From Bacteroidota bacterium (GTDB lineage Bacteria > Bacteroidota > Bacteroidia > AKYH767-A > 2013-40CM-41-45), in contig JADKIH010000001.1 of the NCBI GenBank assembly GCA_016721305.1, positions 248,001 through 312,000 of the forward strand: a stretch of 64,000 nt of DNA, written 5' to 3'. The notes beneath the pieces are model-generated. The model was not told the origin of the DNA. It saw only the letters and a list, made by a program, of their open reading frames with translations, and did no database searches. Positions 52,902 to 59,945 of this stretch are shown one piece after another. Both the position numbers and the translations under genes were made by a program. Numbering within the stretch: position 1 is the first letter of the stretch; every line of letters starts with the position of its first letter.

Positions 52902-53342
52902 ATGAAACGTATTCCGAAAATCATATTTTCAACAATCCTCCTTCTGATTCCGATCCTTTCCTGCAAGAAGAATGATGTGAATGCCAGCTTCCCAACGGTT
53001 CCGGTGAATATCACAATTTATCTAACCACATACCCCTACACGCAATTGAATAGTATCGGTAATCACGCCTATGTTACCAATGCCGGTTACAGGGGAATCG
53101 TCATTTATCGTAAATCACTCGATGAATTTGCAGCGTTCGACCGTGCTTGCCCTTACGACCCTACTGCATCCGGGTCTCTTTTAGATGTTGAAGCTTCAGG
53201 ACTGATAATGGCTGATGGAAAATGTGGCAGTAAGTTTAGTCTTTACGACGGCTCGGTAATTAATGGACCTGCAACGGCTCCGATGAAATCGTATCATGTC
53301 GATTACAACTCTACATCAGGAACCTTACTTATATACAATTAA
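52902..53342 (+). CDS. Rieske-like lipoprotein
   Basis: This 146-aa protein starts MKRIPKIIFSTILLLIPILS followed by CKK (lipobox Cys21); the ATG at 52902 is preferred over an upstream ATG at 52869. The mature part has FDRACPYDPTASGSLLDVEA and DGKCGSKFSLYDGSVINGPA, recalling the two iron-sulfur loops of Rieske proteins (C-x-H...C-x-x-H), but the histidines are missing. The family in Bacteroidota often annotates as Rieske; here no [2Fe-2S] cluster can be expected with the usual ligands. Confidence 0.7.
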   Translation: MKRIPKIIFSTILLLIPILSCKKNDVNASFPTVPVNITIYLTTYPYTQLNSIGNHAYVTNAGYRGIVIYRKSLDEFAAFDRACPYDPTASGSLLDVEASGLIMADGKCGSKFSLYDGSVINGPATAPMKSYHVDYNSTSGTLLIYN

Positions 53343-53432
53343 CTCTTTTTTGAAGTTAACAGAATAGCAATTGAGCTTTGGAATTAATCATCCATTTGCT
53401 CAATCAAGAGCTGTATCCCAACTTAACAAGTT

Positions 53433-54515
53433 TTACTGCTTTAAATAAACCGTTGTCGACGGATAGGCGAATTCTGCTCCGCGAGCTGTTACAATTGAAA
53501 GAATCTTAAAATTGATCTCTTCCTGTACTTTCAGGAACTCGTCCATTTGAGGTGTTAAGACGAAAAAAATGATTGAAATATCGAGTGAGCTGGGCGAGAA
53601 TTGACGAAAACGCACTGTCGGATCAGGTTCAATCATCGAATGCTCGTGAAGCAATTGCCGGATATCCTGCAAAATATTTCGCATTGTTTCTTCACTTGTC
53701 TTATAAGACAAGCCTATCAAAAACGAGGAGCGCCTCGACAATCGAACCGTATCATTGATCAATTCAGCATCGACCATTTTCTTATTTGGAACTACAACCA
53801 GCATTCTGTCCAGGGCACGGATGCGAGTTGACCGAAATCCAATGCTTTCAACCTTGCCTTCAACGGTTCCGACTTTTACTGTATCGCCGACTATAAAAGG
53901 CTTATCCAGAAAGAGTGTAAACGACCCTAAGAGATTCTCCAATGTCTCTTTTGCTGCTAAGGCAAAGGCAAGACCTCCGATTCCCAGACCGGTAACCAAA
54001 CTTACTATATCCAGATCGAAAACTATTCCTACTAAAATCAGAAAACCTACTGAAGCAACAATCACTTTAATTGCTTCCTTCACAAATGGCACAAGCTGAT
54101 CGTCCATTTTCGACTCTGTCCGCTTGGCTCTCTCTAGCATTACCAAACCGATAAAGTCGATTCCTCGTACCAGGATCCAAACAAAAGAAAATAGAATCAG
54201 CGCTTCAAAGATTTTGAAGGCAACCAATCTTACTCCAAACTGATTTTCCGGAACTAAATTCCATTCATGAGGGAACTCCAATCGATCGAAGGCGACATAC
54301 AGAATAACAACCATGATGAAAAATTGAAACGGACGATTCATCAGTCCGAAGAATTTTTCAACTCCTACTGTTTTTCCATACCTGTTAAACAATGCGTAAA
54401 TCACTCTCGACAATAACGACGAAATCACTTTTTTCAACAAAAAGCCGCCGAGAAGAATTCCGAAAAACCATAAATAGCTTTCGAGAGTATTTCCTAAAAA
54501 CGTTGAAGTAAGCAT
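53433..54515 (-). CDS. Mechanosensitive ion channel family protein (MscS)
   Basis: This 360-aa inner-membrane protein has four or five helices. The pore helix and following segment LGIGGLAFALAAKETLENLL (about residues 185-204) and the beta-domain start FLDKPFIVGDTVKVGTVEGK are diagnostic for MscS. The C-terminal alpha/beta domain runs to about residue 350. It releases solutes on hypo-osmotic shock. It is somewhat longer than E. coli MscS (286 aa), with an additional N-terminal helix pair. Confidence 0.92.
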   Translation of the reverse strand: MLTSTFLGNTLESYLWFFGILLGGFLLKKVISSLLSRVIYALFNRYGKTVGVEKFFGLMNRPFQFFIMVVILYVAFDRLEFPHEWNLVPENQFGVRLVAFKIFEALILFSFVWILVRGIDFIGLVMLERAKRTESKMDDQLVPFVKEAIKVIVASVGFLILVGIVFDLDIVSLVTGLGIGGLAFALAAKETLENLLGSFTLFLDKPFIVGDTVKVGTVEGKVESIGFRSTRIRALDRMLVVVPNKKMVDAELINDTVRLSRRSSFLIGLSYKTSEETMRNILQDIRQLLHEHSMIEPDPTVRFRQFSPSSLDISIIFFVLTPQMDEFLKVQEEINFKILSIVTARGAEFAYPSTTVYLKQ

Positions 54516-54582
54516 ATATCGAATTTAGAATTCAAAATTATGAATTATGAATCCCCAATCGTGAATTTGGCAAGATAAATTC

Positions 54583-55845
54583 CTAAACAAGCTTGGCCAA
54601 AGTCATCTCCATTGCCGTCTGCGAGATATGAAGCTTGTCGGGGTTTTGCTTTTGAACCTCTGCCATTGCAGAGCCAATACAAAACGAAACATCATTAAAG
54701 ATAGCCTCATCAGTAATCGCAGTATTATCGTTCATCAGATAACGGAATACGCGGGCCATACCGCAGTTCGCGATAAAATCAGGAATTACGCTTACAGCTC
54801 CATCGGCAAATTCAGCCGTTGGGCCGAAGAAAATTTCTTTGTCATCGAATGGAACGTTAGCCCCACATGAAATAACTTCCAGGCCGTTATTGATCATTCG
54901 CTTCAAATGGTCAGCTTTAACGATACGTGAAGCAGCAGCCGGAATGAAGATCTCCGCACCGCACTCCCATACCTTACTGTCCATTTCCTCATACGACAAC
55001 ATTCCGTCGGCTTTGAGCTGATTTCCGTTACGCTCAAGATACAGGTCACGGATCTGCTCGAATGTAAAACCATCTGTATTAATAAGACCGCCGAAACGAT
55101 CGATGATGCCGGTAATCTTTACCCCCATCTTGGCCAGATAGTACCCTGCTGCCGCGCCAACATTCCCCCAACCCTGCACAATTGCACGCTTGCCTTTGAT
55201 ATCGCCTGAATAAAGACGGTAATAATGTCCGACTGCTTCCGCAACTCCATAACCGGTAATCATATCGGCTACGGTAATCAGACGATTCACATCAGGAGAG
55301 TAAACAGAGTTATCGAGGCGCTTTTTCACACCAACCTGAAGCTGGCGGATAATCCGCTCTTTTTGTTCATCCGAAACATTCCAATGGGCAACAACAGTTC
55401 CTTCCTGCGGATGTTTCAGACCATATTTAGCGGTAATCGGAATCACTTCATGGATTTCATCGACATTCAAATCGCCTCCTGTACCATAATAAGTCTTAAG
55501 GAGAGGCATCACAGCCTTATACCAGCGCTCAAGGACACCCTTTTTGCGGGGATCCTGTGGGTCGAAGTTAATACCCGACTTGGCACCGCCGATTGCCGGA
55601 CCGCTAATTGAGAACTTAATCTCCATTGTTTTTGCCAAAGACTCAACTTCTCTCTTATCTAAGCCCTTACGCATCCGGGTTCCACCGCCGGCAGAGCCTC
55701 CGCGGAGCGAATTAATTACGATCCACCCTTCGGCTTCTGTCTCACTATCCTTCCACTCAAACACGATTTCAGGTCTTTTTCCTTCAAATTTCTGAATCAA
55801 CGATCGTAAATGTGCTGTCTCGGGCGCTGTCTGATTTGCTTTCAT
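54583..55845 (-). CDS. Glu/Leu/Phe/Val family dehydrogenase
   Basis: This 420-aa enzyme has the catalytic region RGGSAGGGTRMRKGLDKREV followed by ISGPAIGGAKSGINFDPQDP, with the conserved substrate-binding Lys, and the NAD(P) Rossmann segment KRAIVQGWGNVGAAAGYYLA. It oxidatively deaminates glutamate or branched-chain amino acids; the length suggests a GDH-like activity, but the substrate is not settled. It has its own promoter (55865-55897). No neighbour is obviously linked to amino acid metabolism. Confidence 0.9.
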   Translation of the reverse strand: MKANQTAPETAHLRSLIQKFEGKRPEIVFEWKDSETEAEGWIVINSLRGGSAGGGTRMRKGLDKREVESLAKTMEIKFSISGPAIGGAKSGINFDPQDPRKKGVLERWYKAVMPLLKTYYGTGGDLNVDEIHEVIPITAKYGLKHPQEGTVVAHWNVSDEQKERIIRQLQVGVKKRLDNSVYSPDVNRLITVADMITGYGVAEAVGHYYRLYSGDIKGKRAIVQGWGNVGAAAGYYLAKMGVKITGIIDRFGGLINTDGFTFEQIRDLYLERNGNQLKADGMLSYEEMDSKVWECGAEIFIPAAASRIVKADHLKRMINNGLEVISCGANVPFDDKEIFFGPTAEFADGAVSVIPDFIANCGMARVFRYLMNDNTAITDEAIFNDVSFCIGSAMAEVQKQNPDKLHISQTAMEMTLAKLV

Positions 55846-55864
55846 ATCCTTTTTTAAGAGTGCG

Positions 55865-55897
55865 CAAACCTAAGGAATTCCAAGCACATGAGGCAAG
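55865..55897 (-). promoter_or_regulatory. Bacteroidota-type promoter for the dehydrogenase gene
   Basis: On the minus strand CTTG (55897-55894; one mismatch to TTTG), a 21-nt spacer and TAGGTTTG (55872-55865), which matches TAnnTTTG. It is 20 nt upstream of the ATG at 55845. Confidence 0.6.
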
Positions 55898-55997
55898 TCA
55901 AACGCATGATTCTTCGCAGGCTCCAAAAGGTCGACTTGGCCTAATCGGTGCTATCTTTTACCGATTCCAAGTCCGCATAAAAAAACCACATCTTTTT

Positions 55998-56030
55998 TTT
56001 GGAAGTGTGAACAATCATATTGTAATTTTG
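55998..56030 (+). promoter_or_regulatory. Bacteroidota-type promoter for the histone H1-like gene
   Basis: TTTG (55998-56001), a 21-nt spacer and TAATTTTG (56023-56030), an exact TAnnTTTG match, 50 nt upstream of the ATG at 56081. Confidence 0.65.
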
Positions 56031-56080
56031 AAGGTAACACTTTAATATTGCAACCACAGTCACAAACCAGACTTCTCGCC

Positions 56081-56572
56081 ATGGCAACTAAAAAGAAAGC
56101 ACCTAAAAAATCTAAAGCTAAAAAACCAGCTAAGAAAGCTCCGGCTAAAAAGTCCGGCGCAGCCAAAAAAGCTTCCGCTAAAAAACCGGTAGCTAAAAAA
56201 CCGGCTAAGAAAAAAGCTGCACCTGCCAAGAAAAAACCGGCAGCGAAAAAAGTAGCTCCTAAAAAGCCTGCAGCTAAGAAAGCTCCCGCTCCTAAAAAAG
56301 CAGTTGCTAAACCTGCGGCTCCAAAACCTGTAGCTAAAAAACCGGCTGCTAAAAAACCGGCAGCTCCTAAAGCAGCTCCTAAAGCAGTTCAGACTTCTCT
56401 TTTAATGGACGAGCCTGATCTGATGATCCGCGAAACTGAAATCATCGATATCGCCCCAATCGATAACGATAATCTCGATAACAACGACGACTCATTACCA
56501 ATGGACGATCTCAAAGGCTTCGATGACGCAGGCTCTATGAGTGACTTTGATGATGATGATGATGATTTTTAA
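56081..56572 (+). CDS. Histone H1-like Lys/Ala/Pro-rich protein with acidic tail
   Basis: This 163-aa protein starts MATKKKAPKKSKAKKPAKKA and consists of (A)KKPAAKK-type repeats to about residue 110, as in bacterial histone H1-like DNA-binding proteins (HctB/AlgP-type). The last 50 residues are acidic (DPDLMIRETEIIDIAPIDND and a DDDDDDF end). The ATG at 56081 is preferred over a TTG at 56048. The protein likely compacts or binds DNA; the acidic tail may regulate this. Base use is biased by the repeats. Confidence 0.83.
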   Translation: MATKKKAPKKSKAKKPAKKAPAKKSGAAKKASAKKPVAKKPAKKKAAPAKKKPAAKKVAPKKPAAKKAPAPKKAVAKPAAPKPVAKKPAAKKPAAPKAAPKAVQTSLLMDEPDLMIRETEIIDIAPIDNDNLDNNDDSLPMDDLKGFDDAGSMSDFDDDDDDF

Positions 56573-56637
56573 AAATCAATTTAGAATTATGAATTCAGAA
56601 TTATGAATTTGAATTCTAAATTTTAAATTACTATAAG

Positions 56638-56687
56638 AAAAGCCAAAGGTCGGTAACTAAATCGGCCTTTGGCTTTTTTGTTTTTTC
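56638..56687 (+). terminator. Rho-independent terminator of the histone H1-like gene
   Basis: 13-bp stem AAGCCAAAGGTCG / CGGCCTTTGGCTT (one G-U pair) with a 10-nt loop, followed by TTTTTTG and more T. The stem also allows termination of the convergent anmK transcript. Confidence 0.9.
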
Positions 56688-56745
56688 TGAATTCTAAATT
56701 CTAAATTCTAAATTTCAATTTCAATTTCAATTTCAATTTCAATTT
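56688..56745. repeat. AT-rich simple repeat (CAATTT)n and (TCTAAAT)n
   Basis: Units AATTCTAAATTCTAAA followed by five (TTTCAA) copies between the terminator and the anmK stop. It mirrors a similar AATTATGAATT block just before the terminator (56580-56632). Confidence 0.7.
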
Positions 56746-56752
56746 CCGGGCC

Positions 56753-57811
56753 CTAGGCGATCAAAAGCCCTCCACACGAATCCCTCTCCGCTCCCGTTAC
56801 CGACTTCAAACAATTTACTTCATTTCTCATTCGTAATACTCCGAGAAATGCGAAGATGATTGCTTCTTTAAAATTAATAATATTCGGCGAAGGAACGACT
56901 ACATTTATCTTGCATTCTTCTTTTATACAATCGATCAGGTAAGAATTCAGCGCACCGCCACCTGAAATCAAAAGTGTATTCGAGGAGTTTCTCAGAGTAA
57001 TTACATTGCTTACCTGATGAGCAATGTGTTTGCAAAACGTGGCAAGCAAATCGTTCACCGATAAAGTCGACTCTTCCAATATTGGAATTACATCGGCTTC
57101 GACATCCTCGCGTCCGAGCGATTTCGGAAAAGGCTTTGCATAATAACGAAGCGCATTCAGTTTCGACAATAAATTTTTATCTACCTTCCCGCTACGAGCC
57201 ATCTCGCCGTTGGCATCGTAACTTTTCCCGACTTTGCCTGAGAGATAATTCAAAACCATATTTGCTGCGCAAATATCGAACGCAATTCGCTCTCCGTTTT
57301 TCTCAAATGAAATATTGGCAATGCCACCGAGATTCAAACAGTAATCCATTTCACTGAAGAGCAATCGGTCGCCGATCGGAACTAACGGCGCACCCTGTCC
57401 TCCCAAAGCAACATCGCCTGATCTGAAATCAAATATCACCGGTAACGAAGTCGCAGCAGCGATATGCGGACCGGAACCAATTTGCAAAGTATAGCTCTCA
57501 TTCGGGCGATGAAAAATGGTGTGCCCGTGAGAAGAAATAAAATCGGGTTTCAATTTATGTCTGAAACAAAAATCGGATGCGAGCTTGCCAAGGAAAGTTC
57601 CGTATTCAGAATTCAGCCGCATGAGCGACTCAGCCGATAACGTCGGAGCGTTACGTAACTGCTCCGACCAGGCCTGACTGTATGGAATGGTTTCGCCGGC
57701 AATCAGCTGAAAATTCCATCGGTCCTTCTTTTCAAATTCACAAAAGGCCAGATCGACTCCATCGAGCGAAGTTCCCGACATGATTCCCAATACATGATAT
57801 ATTTGTTTCAT
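56753..57811 (-). CDS. anmK: Anhydro-N-acetylmuramic acid kinase
   Basis: This 352-aa cytoplasmic enzyme (from the ATG at 57811; an in-frame ATG at 57826 is less likely) phosphorylates 1,6-anhydro-MurNAc to MurNAc-6-P in peptidoglycan recycling. It carries the hallmarks YHVLGIMSGTSLDGVDLAF, FISSHGHTIFHRP, LQIGSGPHIAAATSLPVIFD and FRSGDVALGGQGAPLVPIGD, and a late LLISGGGALNSYLI. The length fits the family. The neighbours (dehydrogenase and acyl-CoA dehydrogenase) are not functionally linked to it. Confidence 0.95.
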   Translation of the reverse strand: MKQIYHVLGIMSGTSLDGVDLAFCEFEKKDRWNFQLIAGETIPYSQAWSEQLRNAPTLSAESLMRLNSEYGTFLGKLASDFCFRHKLKPDFISSHGHTIFHRPNESYTLQIGSGPHIAAATSLPVIFDFRSGDVALGGQGAPLVPIGDRLLFSEMDYCLNLGGIANISFEKNGERIAFDICAANMVLNYLSGKVGKSYDANGEMARSGKVDKNLLSKLNALRYYAKPFPKSLGREDVEADVIPILEESTLSVNDLLATFCKHIAHQVSNVITLRNSSNTLLISGGGALNSYLIDCIKEECKINVVVPSPNIINFKEAIIFAFLGVLRMRNEVNCLKSVTGAERDSCGGLLIA

Positions 57812-57904
57812 CTCTCCCATGGTCATTCATTCACCCACTCCCCTCTTCAGACTCAATTTTCTGATTTTCAAGCTATAACGCCAAACTAATCGGATCAATT
57901 TTCC

Positions 57905-57936
57905 TTTGGGAATAACGATCAAATCGTGTACGTTTG
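57905..57936 (+). promoter_or_regulatory. Bacteroidota-type promoter for acyl-CoA dehydrogenase and wza/wzc pair
   Basis: TTTG (57905-57908), a 20-nt spacer and TACGTTTG (57929-57936), a match to TTTG-N19-21-TAnnTTTG, 71 nt upstream of the ATG at 58008. Confidence 0.7.
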
Positions 57937-58007
57937 TCGTCCTAAATTAAATCTTAATTCCATCACCCGAGCCCGCCTACAACGGGTTCTTTCAACAACA
58001 TTATATT

Positions 58008-59150
58008 ATGAATTTCGAACTGAGTGAAGAACATTTAATGATCCGTAATGCGGCAAGGGATTTTGCACAAAATGAATTAAAACCTGGTGTAATCGAGCGC
58101 GATGAGCACCAAAAATTCCCCGCAGAACAAATCAAGAAAATGGGCGAACTCGGTTTTCTCGGTATGATGGTTAGCCCACAGTACGGTGGCGGAGGAATGG
58201 ATACAATTTCTTACGTGCTTGCCATGGAAGAAATTTCGAAAGTCGATGCTTCTGCTTCGGTAGTAATGTCGGTGAACAATTCTTTGGTTTGCTGGGGTCT
58301 CGAAAATTTCGGTACGGAAGAACAAAAACAAAAATACTTAGTTCCTCTAGCTAAAGGTGAAATCATCGGCGCTTTCTGTCTCTCTGAGCCGGAAGCCGGT
58401 TCTGATGCTACATCTCAGCACACAACGGCGATCGACATGGGCGATCACTACCTTTTAAATGGAACAAAAAACTGGATCACGAACGGCAGTACAGCTTCTG
58501 TATATTTAGTCATTGCACAAACCGATGTTGCCAAAGGCCACAAAGGCATCAATGCACTCATCGTTGAAAAAGGAGCACCCGGATTCATGGTAGGCCCGAA
58601 AGAAAATAAACTCGGTATTCGCGGAAGTGATACACACTCTCTGATGTTTACCGATGTAAAAGTTCCGAAAGCGAATCGTATCGGAGAAGATGGCTTCGGC
58701 TTCAAGTTTGCCATGAAAACTCTTACAGGTGGTCGTATCGGTATTGCTTCTCAGGCTCTCGGAATTGCTTCGGGTGCGTATGAACTTGCTCTTAACTATT
58801 CAAAAGAACGTAAAGCTTTTGGCGTTCCGATTTGTCAGCATCAGGCTATTCAATTTAAACTTGCCGATATGGCAACAGAAATTGAAGCAGCCCGTTTGCT
58901 TTGCCTGAAAGCAGCATGGATGAAAGATCAGCACCTCGACTATGGTCTGTCTTCTTCAATGGCAAAATTATTTGCTTCACGCGTAGCCATGGAAACAACG
59001 GTTGAAGCCGTTCAAATCCACGGTGGCTATGGATTCGTAAAAGAATTCCACGTTGAACGTTTCATGCGTGACGCAAAAATTACTCAGATTTACGAAGGAA
59101 CAAGCGAAGTACAGAAAATCGTTATCTCTCGCTCTATCCTCGGAAAATAA
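58008..59150 (+). CDS. Acyl-CoA dehydrogenase
   Basis: This 380-aa flavoenzyme contains MMVSPQYGGGGMDTISYVLA, AFCLSEPEAGSDATSQHTTA (FAD-binding loop), GVPICQHQAIQFKLADMATE and the C-terminal IYEGTSEVQKIVISRSILGK, where Glu of YEGT is the catalytic base region of short-chain enzymes. It catalyses alpha,beta-dehydrogenation of acyl-CoA, such as butyryl-CoA. Its stop is 30 nt before the wza-like gene, so they may be cotranscribed although no functional link is known. Confidence 0.94.
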   Translation: MNFELSEEHLMIRNAARDFAQNELKPGVIERDEHQKFPAEQIKKMGELGFLGMMVSPQYGGGGMDTISYVLAMEEISKVDASASVVMSVNNSLVCWGLENFGTEEQKQKYLVPLAKGEIIGAFCLSEPEAGSDATSQHTTAIDMGDHYLLNGTKNWITNGSTASVYLVIAQTDVAKGHKGINALIVEKGAPGFMVGPKENKLGIRGSDTHSLMFTDVKVPKANRIGEDGFGFKFAMKTLTGGRIGIASQALGIASGAYELALNYSKERKAFGVPICQHQAIQFKLADMATEIEAARLLCLKAAWMKDQHLDYGLSSSMAKLFASRVAMETTVEAVQIHGGYGFVKEFHVERFMRDAKITQIYEGTSEVQKIVISRSILGK

Positions 59151-59180
59151 TTTCCCTTTCATAATTGTTTAATTGAACAA

Positions 59181-59945
59181 ATGAAAATTCAGTTGTTCCG
59201 CTACTTCTTTCTTCTTTCCGTACTGCTCATGGCAGCATGTACGCCACAGAAAAACCTTGTTTACTTCCAGGGAGAACTTCCTTCTTTGAAAGCCGACAGC
59301 AATTCGTTGGTGCGGATTTACCCGGGCGACATCCTGAGCATTTCTGTATTTACAATCAACAATGAAGCCTATCCGTACTTAGCGGGCGGAATGGAAAAAC
59401 CGGTAAGCGACAATCGTTCTCCTTACGAAAAAGGCTACGTGCTCGACGATAAAGGCAATGTAAAATTACCTCTTATCGGAGCTGTAAATCTGACCGGAAT
59501 GACAATCGCCTCAGCTACATCGGTGATCGAAGACAAATTCAAAGCATACATTTCAGACCCTATCGTTACTCTGAAAAAATTAAACTTCAAGATTACTGTT
59601 CTCGGCGAAGTTAATCGCCCGGGCACTTATCAGGTGATGAATGAAAAAGCTACTTTACTCGAAGCACTTGGTCTGGCCGGCGATCTTTCAACTTTTGGCG
59701 ACAGAAAAAGTATTCGAATCATTCGCACAGAAAATAACACAACAAAAGATTTAATGGTTGATCTCACTTCTGCGAAATCTCTTTCGACCGAAGTCTATTT
59801 CCTGCACCCTGACGATGTGATCTATATTTCGCCGGTACGCCGACGCGCTTTCCAGAACATCTCTCCGGCGGTGACTGTTTTCACATCAATCCTGACTACG
59901 GCCGTCGTTGTCGTTACATTCATCATTACCACTAACAAAAACTAA
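59181..59945 (+). CDS. Wza-like polysaccharide export lipoprotein (intact copy)
   Basis: This 254-aa outer-membrane lipoprotein (MKIQLFRYFFLLSVLLMAAC, lipidated Cys20) has VRIYPGDILSISVFTINNEA, KGNVKLPLIGAVNLTGMTIA and KITVLGEVNRPGTYQVMNEK (the polysaccharide export and SLBB motifs) and ends with a hydrophobic segment (AVTVFTSILTTAVVVVTFII). It is a paralog of the frameshifted copy at 30291-31054. The wzc start follows with no gap. Confidence 0.92.
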   Translation: MKIQLFRYFFLLSVLLMAACTPQKNLVYFQGELPSLKADSNSLVRIYPGDILSISVFTINNEAYPYLAGGMEKPVSDNRSPYEKGYVLDDKGNVKLPLIGAVNLTGMTIASATSVIEDKFKAYISDPIVTLKKLNFKITVLGEVNRPGTYQVMNEKATLLEALGLAGDLSTFGDRKSIRIIRTENNTTKDLMVDLTSAKSLSTEVYFLHPDDVIYISPVRRRAFQNISPAVTVFTSILTTAVVVVTFIITTNKN

